Positions 52,615-60,218 of a stretch of 60,218 nucleotides of DNA are shown piece by piece. The stretch comes from Chloroflexota bacterium (lineage in GTDB: Bacteria; Chloroflexota; Dehalococcoidia; GIF9; UBA5629). A program made the position numbers and the translations under genes. The DNA is taken from contig VGNX01000006.1 of NCBI GenBank assembly GCA_016865855.1, positions 1-60,218 of the forward strand. Direction: 5' to 3'. The notes below the pieces were generated by a model. That model saw only the letters and a list, made by a program, of their open reading frames with translations. It was not told the DNA's origin and made no database searches. Position 1 is the first letter of the stretch. Every line of letters begins with the position of its first letter.

Positions 52615-53432
52615 TCTCCTTTAGTCACCTTTAACCACGCTTGATAAAGCTTCCTTTTCGATACACCGCTGGCTTCAGACAATTGGGCTACTGCTTCCTT
52701 AGCACCAGCTCCCTGCTGATAAAGCTTACGTAATTCCTTTTCAATTTGCTGGCTAATCTCAGGTTCCTGTCTTGTTTTACCCTCAATTACCAGGGTAAAC
52801 TCACCCCTGGGCTGAGCAAAATGCTCTATCGCCTGGCTCAATCTGCCCCTGAACACTTCCTCATAAACCTTAGTAAGCTCACGACAGACTGCCACTTTCC
52901 TATCCCCGAAGACCTCGAGTGTATCATTCAGCGTCTCCAAAAGCCGATGCGGAGCTTCAAAAGCAATCATAGTCCACGGTTCACCAGCCACAGACTTGAA
53001 AAGGCGTCGTCTGGCTCCCTGACGACGGGGCAAAAAGCCGAGATAGATAAATTGCTTAGCCGACAGCCCGGAAACTACCAGAGCCGTTATCACCGCCGAG
53101 GCACCGGGAACGGGCACAACAGGAATCCCGCGCTCAATAGCAGCGGCAATAAGCTCATAGCCAGGGTCGCTCAATCCCGGCATGCCCGCTTCGGAGACCA
53201 AAGCCACATCTTTTTCCTTAAGGCAGTCCAGGAGATAACCAAGCTTAGCCCGCTTATTATGCTCGTGATAACTGGTCAGCGGCGTCTTTATATCATAAGC
53301 ATTGAGCAACTGGCGTGTGGTACGCGTATCTTCAGCAGCAATCAACTTAACCTGTTCCAACAAACGCAGAGCTCGCAGAGAAATATCTTCCAAATTACCA
53401 ATCGGTGTAGCTACAACATATAGTATAGGCAC
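52611..53432 (-). CDS. rsmI: 16S rRNA C1402 2'-O-methyltransferase
   Basis: 273 residues of the tetrapyrrole-methylase fold: VVATPIGNLEDISLRALRLL (split: VVATPIGNLEDIS, LRALRLL), AEDTRTTRQLL, VALVSEAGMPGLSDPGY and PVPGASAVITAL. The start is GTG. A TATAAT-like box (ATTATA on the plus strand at 53449) lies 16 nt upstream. It sits upstream of the small zinc-binding gene on one transcript. Confidence 0.94.
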   Translation of the reverse strand: MPILYVVATPIGNLEDISLRALRLLEQVKLIAAEDTRTTRQLLNAYDIKTPLTSYHEHNKRAKLGYLLDCLKEKDVALVSEAGMPGLSDPGYELIAAAIERGIPVVPVPGASAVITALVVSGLSAKQFIYLGFLPRRQGARRRLFKSVAGEPWTMIAFEAPHRLLETLNDTLEVFGDRKVAVCRELTKVYEEVFRGRLSQAIEHFAQPRGEFTLVIEGKTRQEPEISQQIEKELRKLYQQGAGAKEAVAQLSEASGVSKRKLYQAWLKVTKGD

Positions 53433-53501
53433 AATTCAATCGCCTTAAATTATAGCCTACCTTTGCAAATGGGTCTAGCCTGTCACTGCTGACCCTCTCC
53501 C

Positions 53502-53531
53502 TTGACTTCAACTCCTTATCTTTGTTATAGT
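53502..53531 (+). promoter_or_regulatory. promoter of guaB3
   Basis: TTGACT (53502-53507), an 18-bp spacer and TATAGT (53526-53531), about 28 bp before ATG 53559; GGAGACAGGA in the leader could serve as the ribosome-binding site. Confidence 0.7.
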
Positions 53532-53558
53532 CTGCAACAATAACCTGGAGACAGGAAC

Positions 53559-54710
53559 ATGGTTATCCCCAAATTCAAAGAGATGGAACGCGCTTATGGC
53601 TTTGAAGAAGTTGCCCTTGTCCCCGGAGACATAACCATCAATCCCGACCAGACAGATATAGACTTTACCATCGGAAACTTCACCTTCTCCATCCCTATTC
53701 TAGCTGCAGCTATGGACGCTGCGGTTGACCCGAACTTCGCCATTCTATTGCATAATTTTGGCGGACTCGCAATTCTCAACCTGGACGGTATCCAGGCAAG
53801 ATATAAAAAGCCTGAAGAGATTCTAGCTCAAATTGTTCAAGCCCCTGATACTGAGGTCACCTCGCTGCTCCAGAAGATATATACCCAGCCCATTAAAGAG
53901 GAGCTTATCGGCGAGCGTATCCAGACAATAAAACGGGCTGGAGCTACCTGTGCCGTCTCACTAATCCCGTCCAATACCAAGCAACTGGCCCCAGTCGCCA
54001 AAGAAGCCGGCGCCGATATACTTGTCATCCAATCTACAGTCACTACCGCCCGTCATATCTCCAAAAGCTACCGCGGGCTTATCTTCTCCGAGCTATGCCA
54101 AACAGTAGCCATGCCAATTATAGTCGGCAACTGCGTCACCTATAGTGCTGCCCTCGAACTAATGAGAACCGGCATCGACGGTATTCTCGTTGGCGTTGGC
54201 CCAGGAGCTGCCTGCACTACCAGAGAAGTCCTCGGTGTCGGCGTTCCACAAGTAACCGCAACCATGGATTGCGCCGCTGCCCGGGAAACCCACTTCAAGG
54301 AAACGGGCAAATATGTGGCAGTAATTACTGACGGCGGTATCCGCACCGGCAGCGACCTGTGCAAGGCCTTCGCCTCAGGAGCTGATGCCGTCATGCTCGG
54401 GTCAATCATGGCACAGGCCGCAGAAGCCCCAGGGAAAGGCTATCACTGGGGAATGTCCCACCCTCACCCTACATTGCCCAGGGGCACAAGAATCAAGGCA
54501 GGCATCCGGGCTCCGCTAAAACAGCTCCTTTTTGGCCCTACCTCGGCAACTGATGGCACTGAGAATTTCGTCGGTGCTCTGCGCACGGCGATGGGGGTCT
54601 GTGGCGCCCTCACTATCAAAGACATGCACAAGGTCAAGATGGTAATTGCCCCAGCCATAAAGACCGAAGGCAAGTATTTCCAGGCAATGCAGGGGATGTG
54701 CTCGGGCTAG
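53559..54710 (+). CDS. guaB3: GuaB3-type IMP dehydrogenase-related protein
   Basis: 383 residues, the short IMPDH/GMPR barrel without CBS domains. Motifs: YGFEEVALVPGD, ILAAAMDAAVDP, the catalytic loop GVGPGAACTTREVLGVG with Cys, VITDGGIRTGSDLCKAFASGADAVMLG (split: VITDGGIRTGSDL, ASGADAVMLGS). Actinobacterial and cyanobacterial GuaB3 proteins may act on XMP/GMP. The exact reaction is unproved. It converges on lysE. Confidence 0.88.
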   Translation: MVIPKFKEMERAYGFEEVALVPGDITINPDQTDIDFTIGNFTFSIPILAAAMDAAVDPNFAILLHNFGGLAILNLDGIQARYKKPEEILAQIVQAPDTEVTSLLQKIYTQPIKEELIGERIQTIKRAGATCAVSLIPSNTKQLAPVAKEAGADILVIQSTVTTARHISKSYRGLIFSELCQTVAMPIIVGNCVTYSAALELMRTGIDGILVGVGPGAACTTREVLGVGVPQVTATMDCAAARETHFKETGKYVAVITDGGIRTGSDLCKAFASGADAVMLGSIMAQAAEAPGKGYHWGMSHPHPTLPRGTRIKAGIRAPLKQLLFGPTSATDGTENFVGALRTAMGVCGALTIKDMHKVKMVIAPAIKTEGKYFQAMQGMCSG

Positions 54711-54717
54711 AAACTGT

Positions 54718-55332
54718 CTAAACGAAAACGGAAACACAGAACCAGACGCCGAAGCCAACCAGAACCAGAGCACAAACACCAAAGACAATCCTCTGAACTT
54801 TCTGCGTCCAAAGATGCTTTGTTCTAAACACGCTCATTGATATAAATTGTTCCCAAACTAAATCACACGACCAATGCACCACAGCAAAAACAACCAGGCC
54901 CCAGATGCCAAACTCAGCGGCAGTGGCTATAAGGGCTATCCCAATAGTCGCCCACCATAGGAAGAAATACGGGTTAGCCCCGGTCATCATAATTCCAGTA
55001 ACCAGAGAATTATAAGGCAAATCAGCAGCCTCTCCCAGAGTCTTCCTAATATTTCGCAAAACCATCGAGCCCATAGCAATCAACATTAAGCCGCCAGCCA
55101 GACCGATAACTTTCTTGGCCTCGGGAGAAGCAAAGAAATGAGCAAAGCCGAAGTAGATAAGCGCCATCAAAGGCAGTTCGATAACGGCATGACCCAGAGC
55201 GATGAATATACCAGCGTTTTGCTCCCGGTAGCCTTTGGCAATGGTAGCCGCAGTAAGCGGCCCGGGCAACATGACGCCGGAAAGGGATATACCGGCGGCT
55301 GAAAGCAGAAATAGGCCAAGGTTTGCTGTCAT
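54718..55332 (-). CDS. LysE-family exporter
   Basis: 204 residues with six membrane helices. It opens AGISLSGVMLPGPLTAATIAKG, has the GHAVIELPLMALIYFG region and ANPYFFLWWATIG, typical of LysE/RhtB amino-acid efflux. Five bp after the GNAT gene, so co-transcribed. Substrate unknown. Confidence 0.87.
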   Translation of the reverse strand: MTANLGLFLLSAAGISLSGVMLPGPLTAATIAKGYREQNAGIFIALGHAVIELPLMALIYFGFAHFFASPEAKKVIGLAGGLMLIAMGSMVLRNIRKTLGEAADLPYNSLVTGIMMTGANPYFFLWWATIGIALIATAAEFGIWGLVVFAVVHWSCDLVWEQFISMSVFRTKHLWTQKVQRIVFGVCALVLVGFGVWFCVSVFV

Positions 55333-55337
55333 AATCG

Positions 55338-55817
55338 TCAGGATAACTCAAGGCCAAGGACGACCGAAGTTTCTCTCTGGCGGTCAGATATCCGCCAGTA
55401 GGCTCTAAGCAATTCATCCTTATCGGGCAAGAGGCGAAAACCATGCATTTCGTAGAACGCTATTGCCCAACGAACATCAGCCCATGTCCCCACGAGCAGC
55501 CGCTGGGTTTCACAAAGGCTCTTGAGGTGATTAAGCAACTTGCTGCCGATTCCCCGCCTTTGCCAAGAGGTTATTACGTAGGCATGCCTTATCAAAGTTA
55601 CATCCTTGACTCGCTGGAAGCCCATAACTCCAACAAGCTGCTCCTCATCCTGCCAGCCGAAGAAAGACATCTCCTCCATTTCTCGGCTGAGTTCATCAAT
55701 AGACATGTAAGGTTCATGGTAACAATCTGGGGGAATAACACCTCGGTAGGCTTTGGCTGCGTCATTAATGACAGGATATATGATTCTAATGTCTTGCGGC
55801 TGACACTGCTTGATCAC
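55338..55817 (-). CDS. GNAT acetyltransferase
   Basis: About 160 residues from GTG 55817. The frame is open to 55952, but that N-terminal part (RYRKKKRKSRRF) would lie inside the next gene and is not protein-like for the family. The acetyl-CoA motif is ITSWQRRGIGSKLLNHL; the C-terminal strand reads AIAFYEMHGFRLL. Acceptor unknown. The upstream GGAGG is about 20 nt from this GTG, so the exact start is unsure. Confidence 0.78.
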   Translation of the reverse strand: MIKQCQPQDIRIIYPVINDAAKAYRGVIPPDCYHEPYMSIDELSREMEEMSFFGWQDEEQLVGVMGFQRVKDVTLIRHAYVITSWQRRGIGSKLLNHLKSLCETQRLLVGTWADVRWAIAFYEMHGFRLLPDKDELLRAYWRISDRQRETSVVLGLELS

Positions 55818-55842
55818 GGCAGCAATAAACTCGCTAAACCTC

Positions 55843-56604
55843 CTACTCTTCCTCTTCTTCTTCCTGTACCTCAGCCCCCAGCTCGCCGCCAAGCCGAGGT
55901 AACAAGGCAGTACCCTTAGCCTTTCGTTTGGTAGCTTTAGGTAAACTACCAATCGTCTTCTTCAAATCAGCAAACGTCTCCGCCGGAACCCTTTCGGGCA
56001 ACACCAATCCATTAACCCCAGCTTGAAATAAGCTGCTAATCTCAGCGCTGGTCACCGATAAATTCACGGTTACTAATAATGGCTTGGCCAACAACTCAGT
56101 AAAACGCTGACAAATAAGCAAACGCTCGACGGTAACCGAAGACTCCTCTCCAGTAACAAGCACGCCATCAACCGTTAATGGTAACTCATTTATAGCCCTG
56201 ACCAAGCCAGGGTCCAGCGAAGGTTCTATTCTTAGGAGCTTGCCCACACCTTCCCAACTCACCGCTTCCAGCGGCGTCTTCAAGCCAAAAACTACGAAAT
56301 CGCAGCCCAAGTCGATAGACTTGGCTATCTCCTCCTTCTCAGCACTCCCCAGGAATAACCCCAGCGGAACATCATCCATGGCCTTGGCCAACTGTCCAAA
56401 GCCCTTGGCACTAAGACCGCCACCGCTCACAATTCCAGCATCGATTCCAGCGCCGGCTATGGCTTTAGCTTCTGCAGCGCCCGCCTTAGTTAGATTGGCG
56501 ATGATGAGCAGGGGTGGGGGCTCCGCCTCAGTGGACTTGCGGAAGCCCATGGGTGGCGCCGACCCACGATAGACATGTTGCAGCTTTTCCGCGAACTTAC
56601 TCAT
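55843..56604 (-). CDS. TIM-barrel-like hypothetical protein
   Basis: About 253 residues from ATG 56604 (MSKFAEKLQHVYRG); 56625 is also possible, and a TACAAT box at 56626-56631 argues for 56604. Repeated beta-alpha units (LLIIANLTKAGAAEAKAIAG, LGLFLGSAEKEE, DFVVFGL, DGVLVTGEE, VNGLVLPE) suggest a barrel. No catalytic motif is visible. The C-terminus is EVQEEEEEE and overlaps the longest GNAT frame. Possibly lineage-specific. Confidence 0.6.
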   Translation of the reverse strand: MSKFAEKLQHVYRGSAPPMGFRKSTEAEPPPLLIIANLTKAGAAEAKAIAGAGIDAGIVSGGGLSAKGFGQLAKAMDDVPLGLFLGSAEKEEIAKSIDLGCDFVVFGLKTPLEAVSWEGVGKLLRIEPSLDPGLVRAINELPLTVDGVLVTGEESSVTVERLLICQRFTELLAKPLLVTVNLSVTSAEISSLFQAGVNGLVLPERVPAETFADLKKTIGSLPKATKRKAKGTALLPRLGGELGAEVQEEEEEE

Positions 56605-56657
56605 CTTATTTACAATCGATGGCATATTGTAGGAGAAATCAAGCGGAAAAGCAAAGC

Positions 56658-56853
56658 AAATTCCAAATCCCAAGCTCTAACCATAAAAATCAAAAGTCAA
56701 ACATCAAAATGCAAAATGACAGGGCAAAATTCAAAAATGAATTTAGCGGGCAAGTTTACAGGTTTTCGCTGGGCGTTATCGGGTCTATTGAGCCGGACAT
56801 AGCATTTTACATTTTTATTTGTCATTTTTGATTTTGTTTGTGATTTGGAATTT
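56658..56853 (+). repeat. S23-derived miniature element, copy 2
   Basis: 196 bp with perfect 12-bp ends AAATTCCAAATC (56658-56669) / GATTTGGAATTT (56842-56853). Internal sequence is almost the same as copy 1 (46923-47116) in the opposite orientation. It lies between the barrel gene and livG. Confidence 0.75.
56709..56831 (+). CDS. 40-residue ORF of the miniature element
   Basis: From ATG 56709 it reads MQNDRAKFKNEFSGQVYRFS, then LGVIGSIEPD, then IAFYIFICHF and TGA. It is frame-matched to the 46933-47067 ORF and to the N-terminus of the four-helix-bundle protein. It may be a remnant. Confidence 0.4.
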   Translation: MQNDRAKFKNEFSGQVYRFSLGVIGSIEPDIAFYIFICHF

Positions 56854-56908
56854 CTCATTCAAATGGGTTTGAATTATGCAGGGGGTAATGCTAATATGAC
56901 CAGATTAG

Positions 56909-57736
56909 ATGAAGAACCAGAATAACGTAAAGATGCGGATTGAAAACCTCTGCCTCTCCTTCGGCGGAGTTAGGGCACTTATAGATGTAAGCCTGGACGT
57001 AAGAGACAAGGAGATTCTAGCTATTATCGGGCCGAATGGCGCCGGCAAGACATGCATCCTCAACTGCATAAACGGCTTCTATAAACCACAAGAGGGCGAA
57101 ATATATTACGAAGGACAGAAAATCACCCGACTTCGCCCGGACAAGATAGCCCGGCTAGGCATAGCCAGAACCTTCCAGAACATAGAGCTATATTCCGGCC
57201 TGACTACTCTGGACAACCTCCTGGCGGCGAGGCATGTCCTGATGAAGCAGAGCACGCTCAGCACGGCCCTATACTTCGGACCGGCTCACCATGAAGAAAT
57301 CGAACACCGCAAGGCGGTAGAGGATATCATCGACTTCCTGGAAATAGAGCCCATCAGAAAGAAGGTGGTCGGCACCCTCCCCTACGGAATGCGGAAGCGG
57401 GTTGAACTGGGCCGGGCACTGGCACTGGAGCCGAAAATCCTGCTCCTCGACGAACCGATGGCAGGGATGAACCTGGAGGAGAAAGAGGACATCGCGAGGT
57501 TCATTATAGATATATTCGAGGGGCAGGGAGAAACCTACCCCGAAACGCCTGTCTTAAGAGACGGAGTTAGCTGTATCATACTGGTGGAACATGATATGGG
57601 GGTAGTGATGGATATAGCTGATAGGATTGTGGTTCTTGATTTCGGGCGCAAGATTGCGGAGGGCACGCCAGGTGAAATCAAAACCAACCCGCAAGTTATA
57701 TCGGCATATCTGGGAACGGAAGAAGTTAAAAGTTAA
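56909..57736 (+). CDS. livG: branched-chain amino-acid-type ABC transporter ATP-binding protein (LivG)
   Basis: 275 residues. Walker A is GPNGAGKT, Q-loop [10 protein letters not shown], signature [17 protein letters not shown] with Walker [13 protein letters not shown], and the C-terminal LivG-type [20 protein letters not shown]. The matching permeases, LivF and binding protein are not in the window, which makes it an orphan here; upstream lies a repeat element. No Shine-Dalgarno is clear before ATG 56909. It may serve another transporter elsewhere. Confidence 0.9.
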   Translation: MKNQNNVKMRIENLCLSFGGVRALIDVSLDVRDKEILAIIGPNGAGKTCILNCINGFYKPQEGEIYYEGQKITRLRPDKIARLGIARTFQNIELYSGLTTLDNLLAARHVLMKQSTLSTALYFGPAHHEEIEHRKAVEDIIDFLEIEPIRKKVVGTLPYGMRKRVELGRALALEPKILLLDEPMAGMNLEEKEDIARFIIDIFEGQGETYPETPVLRDGVSCIILVEHDMGVVMDIADRIVVLDFGRKIAEGTPGEIKTNPQVISAYLGTEEVKS

Positions 57737-57773
57737 AAGCCAAAAGTTAAAATGGCAGATTAAAATACAAAAA

Positions 57774-58058
57774 TTATTTCTTGCCTTTTAGAGTTATGAT
57801 GCTGGTGGCGAGTATTTTGGCGAGCTCAGTCGCCTCTTTTAGAAGTTTATCGGTTGCCTCCTTTTTGGCTTTACCTGAATCCCTCAGAAGACCAAACCAG
57901 AATTTAGTCTCATTCGCCGATTTCAAGGCATGGCTAAAGAAGTTCGCGTAGTCCTTCCTTGAAGCAGCACCTTGTGCCTCAACCACATTAGCTCCAATAC
58001 TTGTAGCACTCCGCAGCAACTGGTCACCGATAACACTTGAAACCTGCCCTTTGGGCAA
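57774..58058 (-). CDS. four-helix-bundle protein (S23 / IVP family), 5' end unclear
   Basis: Family motifs: IGDQLLRSATSIGANVVEAQ, ASRKDYANFFSHALKSANET and FWFGLLRDSGKA. The TTG at 58058 is the first start codon, but in-frame sequence up to 58154 encodes QNDKLKFKEEFKRRVYRFAL, the usual N-terminus of this family. No ATG, GTG or TTG is found there, so either an unusual start is used or the 5' end is damaged. The family is known from intervening sequences of 23S rRNA; this copy is free-standing and flanked by AAAGTTAAAATGGCAG- and TTGTCATTTTGG-type ends. Confidence 0.8.
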   Translation of the reverse strand: MPKGQVSSVIGDQLLRSATSIGANVVEAQGAASRKDYANFFSHALKSANETKFWFGLLRDSGKAKKEATDKLLKEATELAKILATSIITLKGKK

Positions 58059-58222
58059 TTGCTCAACAAAGGCAATAATGTCCAGCGCAAATCTATAAAC
58101 TCGCCTTTTGAATTCCTCTTTGAATTTTAACTTGTCATTTTGGGTTAAGGTAACTCATGGTTGATACTTAGTGAATACTGGTATATTATATCTCTATTCA
58201 ATACGAGAATGGGGAAGGTATT

Positions 58223-58513
58223 ATGCCAGATTCACAAGGCAAATTGAGCGATGATGAAAAGAAGAAGGTCGTATCTTGGTTAAAGAACAAATGGAAAGAA
58301 CCTGCTGTTTGCCCATATTCGAAGGACAGCGAATGGATAATAGGTGGACACCTTGTGGCACCAACCAATTATTCAAAGGTGGGAGCTGTTATAGGAGGCG
58401 ATGCCTATCCACTAGTTATGGTGATTTGCAAGAACTGTGGGTATACAGTGTTTCTCAATGCTGTGATGGTGGGCATACTGCCCACAAAGGAGCAAATCGA
58501 TGCCCACAAATAA
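58223..58513 (+). CDS. hypothetical protein, putative zinc-binding
   Basis: 96 residues: an N-terminal helix (SDDEKKKVVSWLKNKW), then CPYS and later CKNCG, which with VICKNCGYTVFLNAVMVGI suggests a zinc ribbon with a hydrophobic end. GGGGAAGG precedes the ATG. It overlaps the next gene by 14 bp. Function unknown. Confidence 0.65.
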   Translation: MPDSQGKLSDDEKKKVVSWLKNKWKEPAVCPYSKDSEWIIGGHLVAPTNYSKVGAVIGGDAYPLVMVICKNCGYTVFLNAVMVGILPTKEQIDAHK

Positions 58514-58883
58514 AAGTAACAGCAAAAAAGAGACACTTTATTCTATCAAAAATGGGGCTGCGTATACACGAACAATTGGAACGGTGCGAGAATTGAAGAC
58601 ATATCCACTTAATGAAAATGAGTTGTATAGCATAACATGGTTTAATACATTGACCTCCGTCTTTGCATCAATAGCCACAACAATTTTATTATTTGGTATT
58701 GGATTGAAACAAGATGCCATCGTGCAGAATGTACTTACCGAACAAGCTAAATTATTAACAAATACGGGATTTTGGCTATGCTTAATATTAGCATTATTAT
58801 TTTATGCGTTAGCCCTCGCATTGTGGTTTGGTCGTAGGTCTATGTTACATAGAATACTAAGAGAAACAAAAGTTAAAGAATAA
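58500..58883 (+). CDS. hypothetical membrane protein
   Basis: 127 residues with two membrane helices (about 49-70 and 90-112) and a basic C-terminus. Translationally coupled to the previous small gene by overlap. Function unknown; the pairing of a small zinc-ribbon protein and a two-helix protein is preserved here as one unit. Confidence 0.6.
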   Translation: MPTNKSNSKKETLYSIKNGAAYTRTIGTVRELKTYPLNENELYSITWFNTLTSVFASIATTILLFGIGLKQDAIVQNVLTEQAKLLTNTGFWLCLILALLFYALALALWFGRRSMLHRILRETKVKE

Positions 58884-58900
58884 TTGAGATAGTTATAACC

Positions 58901-59896
58901 ATGAATTGTAAGTATTGTAAAAGCACAAATATTGTCAAATTCGGTACTTATACCAATGATGATGGCAAAGAAATACAGCGGTATTATTGTAAGGATTGCA
59001 AGCACAAGTTTACCGAATTGGACACCCTGCCTAAAATGAAGACACCTATCAATGAGATAGGTTCGGCACTGAATATGTACTATGGCGGTATGCCGATAGA
59101 TGCTATACAAGGTCATCTAAAACAAAGTACAGGCAAGTATTTATCAGAGCCAGCAATCTACAAGTGGATAATCAGATTCACCAGAGAAGCTATTGTAAAG
59201 GCAAAAGATTTCAAGCCACAAGTAGGCAATACTTGGCTTGCTGATGAAACTGGAATAAATGTCGGCGGGCATAATGTCTGGTTCTGGGACATTATAGATG
59301 CTAAAACAAGATATTTGCTAGCGTCTCACATATCGCTAGCTCGGACAACTGAAGATGCTCAAATACTTGTAGAGAAGGCAACTCAAAGAGCTGGCAAAAT
59401 GCCAGAGGTCATTATTACTGATAAATTGAGGCAGTACATTGACGGAATAGACTTGGCTACAGGCGGAAGGGCAAGACATGTCAGGAGCAAGCCATTCACA
59501 GACGAGAATAGCACAAACATAATAGAACGGTTTCATGGCACACTCAAGCAACGAACAAATGTAATTCGCCATTTCAAAGACTTGGAGACCGCAAGGTTAC
59601 TTACCGAAGGATGGCTGATACACTACAACTTTTTCAAAGAGCATGAATCACTTGGTAATGTTTCACCTGCCAAATATATGAAGATAGATATGCCATTCAA
59701 AGACTGGAATGATGTAGTAAGATATGCTAATGTTAGGCAACCTAGCACTTTTGAGTTTGCGGGGGCAACTCCAATACACGAGCCTATTACAGAGAAGCAG
59801 AAGAGAAGTGCCTACTTTAGGAAAGCCGTACAGAAGAGTAGAGTCAAAAAGAGATTAGTAGAATTATCACAGCCACAATTGCGTATGACAAGATAA
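58901..59896 (+). CDS. DDE transposase with N-terminal zinc ribbon (IS6/IS240-like)
   Basis: 331 residues. The zinc ribbon is CKYCKST...YYCKDCKHKF (about 3-37). DDE residues are in LADETGINVGG, IITDKLRQY and NIIERFHGTLKQRTNV. It fits IS6/IS240-type rve-fold transposases. No terminal inverted repeats could be found: only 17 nt separate it from the upstream gene and 6 nt from the downstream one. It may be part of a larger element or a domesticated copy. Confidence 0.85.
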   Translation: MNCKYCKSTNIVKFGTYTNDDGKEIQRYYCKDCKHKFTELDTLPKMKTPINEIGSALNMYYGGMPIDAIQGHLKQSTGKYLSEPAIYKWIIRFTREAIVKAKDFKPQVGNTWLADETGINVGGHNVWFWDIIDAKTRYLLASHISLARTTEDAQILVEKATQRAGKMPEVIITDKLRQYIDGIDLATGGRARHVRSKPFTDENSTNIIERFHGTLKQRTNVIRHFKDLETARLLTEGWLIHYNFFKEHESLGNVSPAKYMKIDMPFKDWNDVVRYANVRQPSTFEFAGATPIHEPITEKQKRSAYFRKAVQKSRVKKRLVELSQPQLRMTR

Positions 59897-59902
59897 ACAA
59901 CT

Positions 59903-60196
59903 ATGAAAGATATGCCCAACAAAGAAGTTTTATTAGAGGAATATCGCCAGCTTATGGAAAGCCAGCGTGACAACACACGTATTGCTTATTCTTGGATAGG
60001 TAGCATATTCCTTGTCCTATCTTCATCCTTATTCTTTTTTGGGTTGACCACTGATGATTTGTCTAAGTTTGTGCCAGCTATGATAATGGGAGCTAGTGTC
60101 CCGAATGTGGTGGAAAAAGGAATCGGCATATCCTACCCTATAGGAAAGCCAAATAAAAACAAAGGAGGATATACCGATGGAGAAAGGATACCATAA
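59903..60196 (+). CDS. hypothetical membrane protein
   Basis: 97 residues with an N-terminal helix (MPNKEVLLEEYRQLMESQRD) and two hydrophobic segments (WIGSIFLVLSSSLFFFG, FVPAMIMGASVPNVV). It follows the transposase by 6 nt and overlaps the next frame by 20 bp. AT-rich like its neighbours. Function unknown. Confidence 0.55.
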   Translation: MKDMPNKEVLLEEYRQLMESQRDNTRIAYSWIGSIFLVLSSSLFFFGLTTDDLSKFVPAMIMGASVPNVVEKGIGISYPIGKPNKNKGGYTDGERIP

Positions 60197-60218
60197 GGGA
60201 CAAGAATTGACCATGTCA
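60177..60218 (+). CDS. start of a further gene, cut by the window end
   Basis: ATG 60177 follows a strong AGGAGG (60164-60169) and encodes MEKGYHKGQELTMS up to the window edge. The good ribosome-binding site supports a real gene. Product unknown. Confidence 0.45.
   Translation, partial: MEKGYHKGQELTMS

Noticed and set aside
55818-55952. Earlier start for the GNAT gene
   Set aside because: It would overlap the C-terminus of the barrel gene and add a basic stretch not usual for GNAT proteins.
58884-59902. Insertion-sequence ends around the DDE transposase
   Set aside because: Only a 6-bp ATAGTT match was found on both sides, which is within chance.
1-60218. tRNA or rRNA genes
   Set aside because: I looked for TTCGA-type T-loops with acceptor stems and rRNA core motifs and saw none; tRNAscan-SE or a covariance-model search would be decisive.

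Overview
The window reads as a chromosomal contig of a Chloroflexota bacterium, most likely class Dehalococcoidia. This is inferred from the gene content: mannosyl-3-phosphoglycerate enzymes, a GuaB3-type IMP dehydrogenase, FtsH, DUF89, TatD and TspO genes with mixed orientations, frequent TTG/GTG starts, and dense intergenic palindromic repeats. No rRNA, tRNA or CRISPR array was seen. One RNA gene is clear: a large (Bacillus-type) SRP RNA on the minus strand at about 39256-39525, with a good promoter.

Layout. 1-7.2 kb: surface beta-propeller lipoprotein, HAD hydrolase, CDF metal exporter, DUF89, TspO, secreted alpha/beta hydrolase, DRG-like GTPase. 7.4-16.1 kb: MFS transporter, then an eIF2B/R15P-isomerase-like gene and the compatible-solute set mpgP-tatD-mpgS, an asparagine-synthetase-like protein without its glutaminase residues, and a sugar-nucleotidyltransferase that could supply GDP-mannose. 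16.2-22.1 kb: an extracytoplasmic thiol-redox cluster (thioredoxin, CcdA, and four TlpA-like proteins, two of them fused to fibronectin-III domains). 22.4-27.6 kb: Kef-type antiporter and three nitronate-monooxygenase paralogues. 27.8-32.7 kb: tight minus-strand operon otsA-otsB-mscS-treT, combining trehalose synthesis by two routes with a mechanosensitive channel. 33-54.7 kb: mostly housekeeping genes (cca, ispE, ksgA, SRP RNA, thiL, tsaE-tsaB-ndk, rsfS, endonuclease IV, ftsH, polyprenyl synthase, metG, rsmI, guaB3). 54.7-60.2 kb: LysE exporter, GNAT, a TIM-barrel-like protein, an orphan LivG ATPase, a four-helix-bundle (S23/IVP) gene, and a compact AT-richer cluster with a DDE transposase.

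The least explained material is in the repeats. (1) A ~150-bp element with GGCTGTCC terminal inverted repeats occurs three times; its right half carries an open frame that, in one copy, runs straight into the eIF2B-like gene. (2) Two ~195-bp elements with perfect 11-12-bp terminal repeats encode 40-44-residue ORFs. These are the N-terminus of the S23/IVP four-helix-bundle protein (full-length gene at 57.8 kb) joined to sequence just beyond its stop codon, so they look like amplified internal-deletion derivatives. (3) Smaller palindromes (GACCCTTTAGGGTC and AGGCTAAAGCCT cores; TTCGCTTCGCTCAGAATGAC type) fill most intergenic gaps. Several genes (ftsH, thiL, and perhaps a phosphoesterase and a cyclotransferase) have extended -10 boxes 5-8 nt before the start codon, suggesting leaderless mRNAs.
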